NCBI RefSeq assembly: GCF_900021165.1
Contig: NZ_FCOQ01000009.1
Location: 371,409 to 435,408, forward strand
DNA length: 64,000 nucleotides
Direction: 5' to 3'
From: Paenibacillus phocaeensis
GTDB taxonomy: Bacteria > Bacillota > Bacilli > Paenibacillales > Paenibacillaceae
In this document: positions 18,201 through 27,311 of the stretch, one piece after another
How the letters are laid out: every line of letters starts with the position of its first letter
How positions within the stretch are numbered: the first letter of the stretch is position 1
The notes under the pieces: model-generated
Databases searched by the model: none
The model's input: only the letters and a program-made list of their open reading frames with translations
Told to the model about the DNA's origin: nothing
Translations under genes and position numbers: made by a program

Positions 18201-18269
18201 ATGGTTAACCAAATGCAAAGATCCTCAAAGCGATGGAGATGTCTGACTGCACAAGGGGGGAACTCATGA
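18201..18269 (+). CDS. Possible 22-residue leader peptide coupled to the large S-layer enzyme
   Basis: ATG at 18201 follows AAGGAGG at an ideal eight-base distance and opens a 22-codon frame beginning MVNQMQRSSKRWRC and ending GGNS. Its stop TGA (18267-18269) overlaps the ATG of the 2140-residue gene (18266-18268) as ATGA. The downstream gene has its own AAGGGGGG site inside this frame. The arrangement suggests translational coupling or a leader peptide. The peptide is basic and matches nothing I recognise, and it could instead be a chance frame. Confidence 0.45.
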   Translation: MVNQMQRSSKRWRCLTAQGGNS

Positions 18270-21200
18270 GTAAACTGTTGAACTCGTTGATGGCTTTCAT
18301 CCTTTTGGTAGGAACATGGGGCAGTATGTCTATGAATGTTGTGCACGCTTCGGAACCCAGTACGGTGAACATGGATCAAACGGTTGTAGAACGCGGACAG
18401 CCGTTAACCATCCATTATACGGGAGCTCAGGGTCCACAAGATTGGATTGGTCTTTACCGCAAAGACGAAACGCCGAAAAAAGGAACCAACGCTTGGAAAT
18501 GGGCTTATGTGAGTGACTTGCCTGACGGAACGACAACCCTTACGGACAACAGCGAGGGTCGAAAAGAATATCCAAGTTTAAAAGATCTGGCGCCCGGCGA
18601 ATATTATCTCGCCTATTTACTCGATGACGGTTATACGGAAAACGCCGACCGCTTCTACTTTCAGATTGTTGACAAAGAAGTCACGCAGTTGAAAGCGACT
18701 CCCGAATCGGTGACGTTAAAGCTGAATCCGCAAGAGGACAGCGCACAGCTGCAGGTTGAAGCCACGTATCGTACAAATGAAACCGAGGATGTAACAGCGG
18801 CCAATGACATCCAGTATGTCAGCAGCTTGCCGCAAGTGGCCACGGTGACCTCCACCGGACTGATTAAGGCCGTATCCGCGGGGACCGCCGTGATCGACAT
18901 TACGTTCCAAGGGAAATCGACGACGGCTGAAGTCACGGTAGATTCGACGGCGACGGGCCCCGACCCGAAACCGGAAATCGAGCTGACCGTGATGAGCTTG
19001 AACCTTTGGGCGGGGGATGCCATCAAGAAGAACGGCAAGGATCGTGTCGTCCAATTTCTCGAGAACTTGATCCGAACGGCAGATGCAGATGTGATCGGCA
19101 TCCAGGAATCCAACGATGAGGTCGTAACTCAGGCGGCCGCATCGTTAGGTTATCATGTCAGCATGAAGACAAGCCCAAATGTCAGTCTCATGAGCAAATA
19201 TCCGATACTCGATGTCGATAAGGAAAAAGATTACTACCTCATTGAAGTAGATCCGGGCAGAGCTGTAGCGATCAGCAATGTGCATTTATCCTCCTCTCCT
19301 TACGGTCCTTACAGCATCGCAGATGGCAAGACCGTCGAGAGTGTTCTTGCCGACGAAAACCTCAAGCATATGACCGAGATGCGCAACCCGTTCAGCAAGC
19401 TTCCTGCGCTCGCCGGGCAAGGAATGCCCGTCTTCTTGACTGGAGACTTCAATGTACCTTCGCATCTGGATTGGACGGAGGCGACGAAAGACCGCTATTT
19501 CGGCAAGGTGGTGGAATGGCCGGTATCGAAGAAACTCCAGGAATTAGGCATGGTGGATTCCTATCGCTCCCTGCATCCTGATCCGGTTGCAACGCCAGGC
19601 ATCACTTGGGCCGTCGAAGGCACCGAATGGAGAACGCCGGAAGTATACGATCGGATTGATTACGTGTATGCCGGAGGCCCCGCGACAACGCTAGAAAGCA
19701 AATTAATCGGAGAAAAGGCGGTCAAAGGTGGACCGATATCCTATGCGGACATCCAATTGGATCCCTATTTATCCGATCACCGCGCCGTGGTATCCAAATT
19801 CAAGGTGCAGCCGCGCAGTTACGCAGACTTGAATCTGCCATCGACCCCCAAGCCCGATTACAGCAGCACGCTGAGCATGGATCAAACGGTCATAGAACGC
19901 GGGCAGCCGTTAACCATTCATTACACGGGAGCGCAAGGCCAAAAAGATTGGATCGGGATTTACCTCAAAAACGAAACGCCGAAAAAAGGAACCAACGCCT
20001 GGAGATGGAGTTATGTGAACGACCTTCCCGACGGTACGATAACACTGACAGACAAAAGTGAAGGTCGCAAAGAGTATCCGAGTCTCAAGGATTTTCCGCC
20101 GGGCGAGTATTACCTCGCATTTTTGCTAAATGACGGTTACACGGAAAAGGCGAATCGCTTCTATTTTCAAATGGTTGACAAGGCTAGTACTCCTCAAGAG
20201 ATCGCGGATATGAAAATAATGAAACAGCGTATGGTTGATTATTACATCTCTAGAGACATCATCAACGACGGAACAAACGGTCGGGTCGAATGGACCTTCA
20301 AATCCGAGGCAGGCACTTACTTATCCAGTCAACAACCGGATGGAAGCTGGGGAGATGTCGATTACAAGAGCACAACTTCCGCTGCCAACGGGAGAGGCTG
20401 GTCGCCTTACCTTGCCTTAGACCGGATGCAGTCGATGGCACAGGCATTTGCCGACCCGAGTGATCCCTATTATCATAACCCCGAGCTGTTAAAGGGGATT
20501 CAAAAGGCCCTGGATTATTGGTTCACAGTGAAGCCGACTTCAACCAACTGGTGGGAGACGGGAATCGGCAAACAGCTAAGGCTGGAGAAAATTGCGCTTC
20601 TCTGTGAAGGTTATTTAACGGCAACCCAAGTCTCCAATATTATCGATACGTTAGACAGCAGCCCTCACACGGTCGATGGGGCGAATTCGTCCTGGTACAA
20701 TCAAAATTATATGTACCGCGGCTTATTGCTGGAGGATGCCCGGATCGTTCGGAACGCCGTGGATGCGTTCAACATCCTGTCGAATGTGACGACGACGGTG
20801 ACGGGAATCCAGTCGGATATGTCTTTCTTCATGCATGGCAAGACGAATTATACAACGGGCTACGGAAGAAGCTTCGCCAGAGATATGTCGTTCTGGGCCT
20901 ACATTACCTCGGGCACCGTGTTCTCCTACAGCGAGGCGGCGATTGATTCGTTATCGTCCTACTTGTTGGACGGCACAAGGTATCTCGTGAAGGGCGATGT
21001 TGCCGATCTGGGCATGGGGATGAACGGACCGGACTGGCCGGATTACGCGAGCGCGGCTTTGACCTTCTATGAAGACCCGATGCAATGGATGCAGACGGCC
21101 AACCCGAAGCGGGCTGCGGAATTTGCTCGTTTTCTTGAAAACATTCGCGAAATCGGCACGAACACAAGCAACGGACTGGACGCCAACAATATGACGCAAT

Positions 21201-24200
21201 GGCAAACGCTGGTCGCCTCCCATATGCGAACCGGCTACGGAATTACAGTCAAGATGGCCTCCAGCACGGTTAAAGGCGGCGAATGGAGAACGATTCATCC
21301 CAGCGGTTACAACCTGCTGTATTGGACGCCTCAAGGAGCTACCGCCATTCAGAGAACCGGCGACGAATACAGACCGGTTTACCCGTTGATGGATTGGGCC
21401 CATGTTCCCGGCACCACGGCTCCATACACACTCACGAAAGACGGCAATTTCAACAATCCGAGAACCTTTGTAGGCGGGGTAACCAATGAGCGTTATGGAG
21501 CCACCGCATTTGATTTCAACAAGTTGAGCACGAGTGGAAAGAAAGGTTATTTCTTCTTCGATGATGAAATGGTGGCGCTTGGCGCAGGAATCGCTTCGAC
21601 GAATGCCGCGCCGATTCACACGACATTGAACCAAAGTCAAGCGGTAGGCGAAGTTCTCGTAGATGGCCATCCGATCGCGGACGGAACGACGCAAACGACC
21701 GGACGCTGGGCCTATAACGATAACATCGGTTATGTCTTCCCGAATCCAACGGAGTTTCAAGTGCAGCGGGAGACAAAAACCGGAGCATGGAGCGACGTCA
21801 TCTCGGGAAGTTCAACGACTCCGATGACCAAACCGATTTTTTCGATTTGGCTCGATCATGGCGTAAAGCCCACAAACGCGTCCTACCAGTACATTGTATT
21901 GCCAGACAAAAATGTAGATGAAGTCAGCAACTACGCGAGCGACAACCCGGTAAGCATCCTTTCGAATACATCATCCGTCCAGGCAGTTCGGCACCAATCT
22001 CTGGGAATCGCGGAGTTGCTGTTCTATCAACCCGGGACGGTGACGGTGAGAGACGGCTTGACGGTGACCGTTGATCAACCCGCCATGGTGATCCTTGACG
22101 AATCCACGGCACCTACCCGTATTTCAGTCGCCAATCCCGAAACACCGGGGATCACGGTAAACGTGACGCTGGACCGAAATGGAACCACATCCACGACGAG
22201 CTTCAGACTCGGCAAAGATACGTTCACCGGCCGAAGCCTGACTCTAAATGAAGGAGAATCCATTGACGACAGCGGATTCGATCTCGCTTACAGTAAAGGC
22301 GCGGTCGCTTCATCGAGCAAAGACAACCATTTTGCCTCGAATGCCACGGATCTTTACAGAACTTCCTATTGGATTTCAAACGATTCGGATCATGAATGGA
22401 TTTATGTGGATTTGCAAAATCAATATTCGATCCAGCAAGTTAGGTTAAACTGGGAAAATGCCTACGGGAAGAGTTACAAAATCCAGGTCTCGAACGACGC
22501 GGTCGACTGGACGGAGGTTTACTCGACCTCGACGGGGAACGGAGGAATCGACGACATCACTTTCAGCCCGGTCACTGCCAGATACGTCCGCATGCAGGGC
22601 GTTCAGCAAGGCGCCGGAAACGGTTACTCACTTAAAGAATTTAACGTGTTCGAAGCGGTCCCGCCCAATCTTGCCGAAGGCAAGCCGGTAACGGCAAGCT
22701 CGTCCAAAGCTGCGGACGTAAAGGCCGAAAATGCGGTTGACGGCTCACTGAACACCCGTTGGGGATCTAACTACTCCGATCCGCAGTGGATCTATGTCGA
22801 CCTTGGCGCCAGCAAGTCTATTCAGGAGGTTCATCTGCATTGGGAAAGCGCGTACGGGAAGGAGTACCAAATTCAGGTTTCCGACGACGCAAAGAATTGG
22901 ACGACCGTTTATAACACCACAACCGGGGACGGCGGAGTCGACAAGATCTCCTTCGCACCGGTGAATGCAAGATATGTTCAGATGTATGGCACGAAAAGAG
23001 GAACCACCTACGGCTACTCCCTCTGGGAATTTAAAGTATTTCCAGCTCTTGCTACCGCCCCGGACGCCCCTGCCGATGTGCAGGCCGTCGGTTATGACGG
23101 GGCCGCCGTAGTGAGCTTTGCCCCGCCGATCCATAACGGCGGAAGCGAGATTACAGGTTATCAGGTAACCGCGTGGGCAAACGGAGTAGCTGCCGCGACG
23201 ACGGAAGGTTCCGCCAGCCCGATCACCGTGACTGGATTGACGAACGGTATAGCGTATACGTTCACGGTGATCGCAAGGAACGGCACATGGGAATCGGCCT
23301 CGTCCGCCCCGTCGAACGAAGTCATCCCGTCTCCGAATGGGACGAATGTTCCGGTTCCGCCTGTGAATTTAACGGCGGCGCCCGGCGACCAATCAGTAAC
23401 CTTAAGATGGGCCCCTTCGGCGGAAAGCGTCACTTATTCGGTATACCAATATGAAGGCGTGGGGGCACCGGCCAATCCGGACAACTGGCAACGGGTCCAG
23501 GCCAGCGTAACAGAAGCCACGTATACCGTCACCGGATTGACGAACGGCAGGAGCTATACGTTCGCGGTGAAAGCCGCAGACGCGAGAGGCGAAAGCGACT
23601 TCTCCCATGCCGTGACGGCGACGCCGAAGGCTTCGCGGCCGGAGACGCCTAACCCTCCGCAACCGGAGACGCCGGTCAGCAGCAGCGAAACAGGTTATAG
23701 CAAGGATACTTCCATCATTGAATCAACGAACGGCAGCATTCTTATTCCGAAGGGACGGGCCGGCGTGGTCAGCCTTGATCAAGAACTTACTCTTACGATA
23801 AACACGGGGGCGGCGGAGCAGGAGCTTAGCATCAAGATCGAGAAGCTGCGCAGTACCGCAGACCTCGTATTCGATAAGGTAACGCTCGTCAGCAACATCT
23901 TTGAATTAACGAAAAATACCACCGGCAACTTCAAGAAGCCGATCGTCCTCTCGATGCTGTTCAATCCGTCTCTCGTAAGGGACAATCAAAGAGTCGCCAT
24001 CTTCTACTATGACGAAGCAGAGAAAGTATGGATTGAAGTCGGCGGCATCGTGAATGGTAATCAAATCACGGCCACGGTGGAACACTTCACCAAGTTTGCG
24101 GTCATGGCTGTGGACGAGAAGGAGGACAATACTGGCGAACCCTACGAACCGGTACCATCGTTCACTGACATCACGGGACATTGGGCGCAGAACGCCATCC

Positions 24201-24688
24201 TGAGCGCGGCGGGCATGAAGCTTGTCAGCGGCTATCCGGACGGAACGTTCAAACCGAATTCCGCCGTTACCCGCGCCGAATTTACGGTCATGCTGGCCAA
24301 TGCGCTGAATCTGGAAGGAGCAGGTACAGCGGCGGCTGCATTTACGGATGAAGTCAGAATCGGCGGATGGGCGAAGCAAGCTGTCGCGAATGCGGTTGAA
24401 GCAGGCATTGTGAGCGGGTACGCGGACGGCAGCTTCCGGCCGAATGAGCGGATTACCCGGGCGGAAATGGCAGCGATGAGCGCTAGAGCACTTAAACTGA
24501 CTGCGGAAGCCAACGCAACCACCGGATTCTCGGACGATAAGAACATCCCGATTTGGGCGAAAGGCGCCATTGAGGCGATTCGCAAGCTGGGAATCATGAG
24601 CGGCCACGGCGATAATGAGTTCGTTCCGAACGGGAAGGCCACCCGGGCAGAAGCGGTAACCCTGTTGGTCCGGATGATGGAACAATAA
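18266..24688 (+). CDS. S-layer-anchored EEP phosphodiesterase / PL8-type lyase fusion
   Basis: A 2140-residue exported protein. In order: signal peptide (1-28, ending VVHA); a DWIGLY beta-domain (36-138); a bacterial Ig-like domain (about 139-230); an endonuclease/exonuclease/phosphatase domain (238-514: SLNLW, IGIQES, NVHLSS, GDFNVPSH, SDHRAV); a second DWIGIY domain (538-640); a PL8 polysaccharide-lyase region (644-1332: NWWETGIGK, FFMHGKTNYTTGYGR, PGTTAPYT); two discoidin-type domains (1346-1464, 1468-1594); two fibronectin III domains (1598-1788); a beta domain (1812-1952); three SLH repeats (1965-2140). The start has AAGGGGGG upstream. It likely works at the cell surface on an acidic or phosphate-bearing polymer. 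The lyase part lacks usual PL8 motifs (RGR-IS-R and NEN), so activity is uncertain. Confidence 0.88.
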   Translation: MSKLLNSLMAFILLVGTWGSMSMNVVHASEPSTVNMDQTVVERGQPLTIHYTGAQGPQDWIGLYRKDETPKKGTNAWKWAYVSDLPDGTTTLTDNSEGRKEYPSLKDLAPGEYYLAYLLDDGYTENADRFYFQIVDKEVTQLKATPESVTLKLNPQEDSAQLQVEATYRTNETEDVTAANDIQYVSSLPQVATVTSTGLIKAVSAGTAVIDITFQGKSTTAEVTVDSTATGPDPKPEIELTVMSLNLWAGDAIKKNGKDRVVQFLENLIRTADADVIGIQESNDEVVTQAAASLGYHVSMKTSPNVSLMSKYPILDVDKEKDYYLIEVDPGRAVAISNVHLSSSPYGPYSIADGKTVESVLADENLKHMTEMRNPFSKLPALAGQGMPVFLTGDFNVPSHLDWTEATKDRYFGKVVEWPVSKKLQELGMVDSYRSLHPDPVATPGITWAVEGTEWRTPEVYDRIDYVYAGGPATTLESKLIGEKAVKGGPISYADIQLDPYLSDHRAVVSKFKVQPRSYADLNLPSTPKPDYSSTLSMDQTVIERGQPLTIHYTGAQGQKDWIGIYLKNETPKKGTNAWRWSYVNDLPDGTITLTDKSEGRKEYPSLKDFPPGEYYLAFLLNDGYTEKANRFYFQMVDKASTPQEIADMKIMKQRMVDYYISRDIINDGTNGRVEWTFKSEAGTYLSSQQPDGSWGDVDYKSTTSAANGRGWSPYLALDRMQSMAQAFADPSDPYYHNPELLKGIQKALDYWFTVKPTSTNWWETGIGKQLRLEKIALLCEGYLTATQVSNIIDTLDSSPHTVDGANSSWYNQNYMYRGLLLEDARIVRNAVDAFNILSNVTTTVTGIQSDMSFFMHGKTNYTTGYGRSFARDMSFWAYITSGTVFSYSEAAIDSLSSYLLDGTRYLVKGDVADLGMGMNGPDWPDYASAALTFYEDPMQWMQTANPKRAAEFARFLENIREIGTNTSNGLDANNMTQWQTLVASHMRTGYGITVKMASSTVKGGEWRTIHPSGYNLLYWTPQGATAIQRTGDEYRPVYPLMDWAHVPGTTAPYTLTKDGNFNNPRTFVGGVTNERYGATAFDFNKLSTSGKKGYFFFDDEMVALGAGIASTNAAPIHTTLNQSQAVGEVLVDGHPIADGTTQTTGRWAYNDNIGYVFPNPTEFQVQRETKTGAWSDVISGSSTTPMTKPIFSIWLDHGVKPTNASYQYIVLPDKNVDEVSNYASDNPVSILSNTSSVQAVRHQSLGIAELLFYQPGTVTVRDGLTVTVDQPAMVILDESTAPTRISVANPETPGITVNVTLDRNGTTSTTSFRLGKDTFTGRSLTLNEGESIDDSGFDLAYSKGAVASSSKDNHFASNATDLYRTSYWISNDSDHEWIYVDLQNQYSIQQVRLNWENAYGKSYKIQVSNDAVDWTEVYSTSTGNGGIDDITFSPVTARYVRMQGVQQGAGNGYSLKEFNVFEAVPPNLAEGKPVTASSSKAADVKAENAVDGSLNTRWGSNYSDPQWIYVDLGASKSIQEVHLHWESAYGKEYQIQVSDDAKNWTTVYNTTTGDGGVDKISFAPVNARYVQMYGTKRGTTYGYSLWEFKVFPALATAPDAPADVQAVGYDGAAVVSFAPPIHNGGSEITGYQVTAWANGVAAATTEGSASPITVTGLTNGIAYTFTVIARNGTWESASSAPSNEVIPSPNGTNVPVPPVNLTAAPGDQSVTLRWAPSAESVTYSVYQYEGVGAPANPDNWQRVQASVTEATYTVTGLTNGRSYTFAVKAADARGESDFSHAVTATPKASRPETPNPPQPETPVSSSETGYSKDTSIIESTNGSILIPKGRAGVVSLDQELTLTINTGAAEQELSIKIEKLRSTADLVFDKVTLVSNIFELTKNTTGNFKKPIVLSMLFNPSLVRDNQRVAIFYYDEAEKVWIEVGGIVNGNQITATVEHFTKFAVMAVDEKEDNTGEPYEPVPSFTDITGHWAQNAILSAAGMKLVSGYPDGTFKPNSAVTRAEFTVMLANALNLEGAGTAAAAFTDEVRIGGWAKQAVANAVEAGIVSGYADGSFRPNERITRAEMAAMSARALKLTAEANATTGFSDDKNIPIWAKGAIEAIRKLGIMSGHGDNEFVPNGKATRAEAVTLLVRMMEQ

Positions 24689-24697
24689 AACATAAAT

Positions 24698-24750
24698 AAA
24701 AGCAGGCGTAGCGCAGGAACGATTTTGCTCCTCATGCTGTGCCTGCTTTT
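24698..24750 (+). terminator. Terminator after the S-layer fusion gene
   Basis: AAAAGCAGGC (24698-24707) pairs perfectly with GCCTGCTTTT (24741-24750). The symmetry means it can also end transcription of the minus-strand gene at 24813-25496, which converges on it. Confidence 0.85.
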
Positions 24751-24812
24751 CTTCAGTTATTGCCACGGGCTTCCGTGACAGAGAGCGGTTTAATCGAGAG
24801 GACCGGCTCGTC

Positions 24813-25496
24813 TCAAAAGCCAAACCACCCCTTCAGCAAAAACCAGACCACCGGCACCAACAACGCCGGGAGCATATTCAAGGTTTTCGCCTCGATGATC
24901 TTCAAGATCGATAAGCCCGAGCTTGCAATCAATACGCCGCCGACGATCGAGATTTCGGTCAGCAGCGGAGCCGTCAGAAAAGGCGCCAAGTAGTCGGCGC
25001 TTAGATAAATCGCCCCCTGCCATAGAAAGAGCACGACAGCGGTTAATGCAATCCCCAGGCCATACGAGGAAGCCAGCACCATAGAGGTCACGAGATCCAA
25101 CGTAGCGTTCATATACAGGTAAGTGTGATCCCCGTGAAGTGCACTTTCAATCGGTCCCAGGATCGACAAGGTGCCGATACAAAATAGCAAGATCCCCGTG
25201 GATAACCCCTGCCCCAGATTCGAGGCAGAGAACCGCCCGACCAATCTTTGAAAGCCCCCGTCGATATCCAGTGCCGTTCCGATCAGACTCCCCGCCGCCA
25301 AGCTGATGATAAACAACACGGGAAAAGAGCTGTCCTTCATATGCGTGACTGCGGCATTAATCCCCAGCAGCGCAGCAGCCAAGCCAATGGCGGTAAACAG
25401 CGCAGCCTGATATTTTTCCTTCAGTCCCTTCTTGAAAATGCTGCCCAGCACGCTGCCTGCCAATATGGCAGCCGCGTTCACAATCGTTCCGATCAT
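24813..25496 (-). CDS. DUF554 family membrane protein (YdfK/YqgA-like)
   Basis: A 227-residue protein with six or seven predicted membrane helices. The opening MIGTIVNAAAILAGSVLGS and the LGIALTAVVLFLWQGAIY segment near residue 150 are typical of the DUF554 family, which has no established function (transport-like by topology). A GGAGCAGGAAG site precedes the ATG. It stands alone between the S-layer fusion gene, which converges on it, and the methyltransferase gene 65 bases upstream on the same strand. Confidence 0.85.
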   Translation of the reverse strand: MIGTIVNAAAILAGSVLGSIFKKGLKEKYQAALFTAIGLAAALLGINAAVTHMKDSSFPVLFIISLAAGSLIGTALDIDGGFQRLVGRFSASNLGQGLSTGILLFCIGTLSILGPIESALHGDHTYLYMNATLDLVTSMVLASSYGLGIALTAVVLFLWQGAIYLSADYLAPFLTAPLLTEISIVGGVLIASSGLSILKIIEAKTLNMLPALLVPVVWFLLKGWFGF

Positions 25497-25561
25497 CTTC
25501 CTGCTCCCATCCGTCCAAAATCTTGCGTCTCATAAATGATAGCGCAATGCGGATTCGCCGT

Positions 25562-26443
25562 CTAGCCAAGCGGGCCGTTTCGGCCCAGCAACAGGTTCAC
25601 GTCCACCGTGATCTCCGCGTGATCCCGGTTCGTAAACGCCGCAATTTTCGTAGGCTCCGCGGACCAGGCAAGCGGGCTCATCCGCACCAAATCACGCAAT
25701 TCCTCCGCCTCCAACCGCTGGCGGTACTTCAAATGCACCACTTCCATCCTGGAAAAATGTTGGCGGAACAAAGAAACGATATTGGCGTTGGAATATTCCT
25801 TTCTCCGGCTGCCGACATACAGCGTTTCCCGCAGCTCCCGTAAGTAATCCGAGCCCGGAACGACTTTGACGAGGACGCCTTCGGGGGCAAGAATCCGTTT
25901 AAACTCCTGATAATTAGCCGGGGACAGCAGGTTTAAGATCCCTTGAGCCGATTGATCCCGAAGCGGCGCTTGGGCCAAATCCGCAACGAGCCAAAGTTCG
26001 TCCGCATCCCGACGGGCCGCCATTCGGATGCCTTCTTTGGACAAGTCGATCCCGAGGCCAAACCCATCTGATCGGCCTACTCCGTGCAAAATACTTCGCA
26101 AATGCGAACCTTCCCCGCAACCCATATCGACCATCAGGCCGCCAGAAACGGAGGGGTCCCCGCAGTTCGCCAGCCTTTGCGCGATCGTCTCGTGCATCGG
26201 GGAGTATAATCCGCTCCCCGTAATGATCCTCCGCCTGGCGGCGAAGAGCTCCTTATCGTAATGACCCTGGGCCGGACGGGTCGTCAGATTGAAATACCCT
26301 TGCTTCGCCCGATCAAAGGTGTGTCCTTGAGCGCAAACCAAGCTGAGCGAGTTGATCGGGAGAAACGGCCCTCCGCATACCGGACATTTTAAGATGGAAA
26401 TATATTTTCTCGCGCGTTCTGCGCCGTTATCTGGTTGATTCAT
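25562..26443 (-). CDS. RlmA-type 23S rRNA (guanine-N1) methyltransferase
   Basis: A 293-residue methyltransferase of the RlmA group, which methylates G745 or G748 in 23S rRNA hairpin 35; the Gram-positive type is related to the tylosin-resistance protein TlrB. An N-terminal zinc site reads CPVCGG and CAQGH (residues about 20-45), followed by the GYFNL segment and the S-adenosylmethionine motif VDMGCGEGSHL, then NLLSPANYQEFKRILAPEG. The start at 26443 follows AAGGAAGGG; nine more upstream codons lack a site. Specificity for G745 or G748 cannot be decided here. Confidence 0.85.
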   Translation of the reverse strand: MNQPDNGAERARKYISILKCPVCGGPFLPINSLSLVCAQGHTFDRAKQGYFNLTTRPAQGHYDKELFAARRRIITGSGLYSPMHETIAQRLANCGDPSVSGGLMVDMGCGEGSHLRSILHGVGRSDGFGLGIDLSKEGIRMAARRDADELWLVADLAQAPLRDQSAQGILNLLSPANYQEFKRILAPEGVLVKVVPGSDYLRELRETLYVGSRRKEYSNANIVSLFRQHFSRMEVVHLKYRQRLEAEELRDLVRMSPLAWSAEPTKIAAFTNRDHAEITVDVNLLLGRNGPLG

Positions 26444-26885
26444 GCTTTCCCTTCCTTTCCTTTGCCGCACAGCGTAAAGGGGAAGAAAAGCCCATGAACA
26501 TCGAAGCCCGGCCGGGCATGCCTAAATAAAGCCAATTAGGCGCAAAAAAAGAAAGACAGCACGGCCGCCTTCCTTCCATCAGTTAAGATAATTTACCGAT
26601 GAAGAGTTATGAAAAATGGGCAGACTGATCCCGTTTACCCTGTTCCGGCGAACAGAGCCTTTGAACTTATAAAATTACTTGTTCAAAGCGGAAAGACGCA
26701 GTCTGATGTAATGCACCATTGAACTTAACCCACCTTATTCATCATTGAGATACCTTCCTCATTATAATCCAACTCCAAATAAAATCAAACCGTGCCGCCA
26801 AGCAGCTTGTAGCATCCTCTCTTTCTCCATCGGCGAAAGTTTTGATATACTGGGAACAAACAAACCTAGAACGGAGGGTCAAGCG
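26444..26885. other. Gene-free divergent region between rRNA methyltransferase and ArsR gene
   Basis: No gene is visible. It holds the upstream regions of two divergent genes, a possible folded RNA at 26621-26705 (listed separately), and a -10-like TATACT about 40 bases before the ArsR start without a clear -35. Confidence 0.5.
26621..26705. ncRNA. Candidate three-way-junction RNA or DNA structure
   Basis: Three nested pairings fit together: CAGACTG (26621-26627) with CAGTCTG (26699-26705) closes two internal hairpins, CTGTTC-cggc-GAACAG (26640-26655) and CTTTGAAC (26659-26666) with GTTCAAAG (26681-26688). All 21 pairs are Watson-Crick. It matches no riboswitch or small RNA that I recognise, and either strand could be transcribed, as it lies about 180 bases from both divergent genes. 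Confidence 0.35.
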
Positions 26886-27215
26886 ATGAAAGACCAAGAT
26901 ATGCTGGCTGTGTTAAAGGCCCTTTCCAACGAGACCCGGCTCAACATCCTAAGCTGGCTGCGGGAACCGGAGAAATTGGAGCTCCATCTGCCGGACGTCA
27001 TCAAGCAGGAATTTCCAGGAAGCGTATGTGTCGGTTCCATTCAGGAGAAGTCCGGATTAGCGCAATCCGTCATTTCCTCTTATTTATCCACCATGCAGAA
27101 AAGCGGGTTGTTAGAATCCCGACGTTACGGGCAATATACGTATTATCGGTTAAACGATGCCGGGATCGACGCCTTCCTGGAGCAATTCGCCGCGAGATTG
27201 AAAACGAAGACCTAA
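26886..27215 (+). CDS. ArsR-family transcriptional repressor
   Basis: A 109-residue winged-helix regulator: KALSNETRLNILSWL is the family's opening helix, IQEKSGLAQSVISSYLSTMQKSG (about 57-79) is the recognition helix, and YGQYTYYRLND is the wing. One cysteine (in SVCVGS, near residue 47) precedes the recognition region. GGAGGG lies before the ATG at 26886; the open frame extends 47 codons further without a site. It is followed 96 bases later by an Old Yellow Enzyme gene, which it probably represses in response to a reactive compound. The inducer is unknown. Confidence 0.88.
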   Translation: MKDQDMLAVLKALSNETRLNILSWLREPEKLELHLPDVIKQEFPGSVCVGSIQEKSGLAQSVISSYLSTMQKSGLLESRRYGQYTYYRLNDAGIDAFLEQFAARLKTKT

Positions 27216-27257
27216 TGAAGTGGAAGTTTTTCAGTTGGCTTGCCTATTCGCTTGTTA

Positions 27258-27273
27258 ATCTATATATTTAGAT
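27258..27273. promoter_or_regulatory. Possible ArsR operator before the Old Yellow Enzyme gene
   Basis: ATCTATATATTTAGAT has inverted ends ATCTA and TAGAT and lies in an AT-rich patch (TATATATTTAGATATATG) between the repressor and the oxidoreductase gene. Size and symmetry suit an ArsR-family operator. Confidence 0.35.
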
Positions 27274-27311
27274 ATATGTATAAAAACTAATTGCTAAGAG
27301 GAGAGATTCCC

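Noticed and set aside
18051..18208. A roughly 50-codon frame ending inside the leader region
   Set aside because: No start with a ribosome site; it is noted only as a possible remnant competing with the leader-peptide reading.
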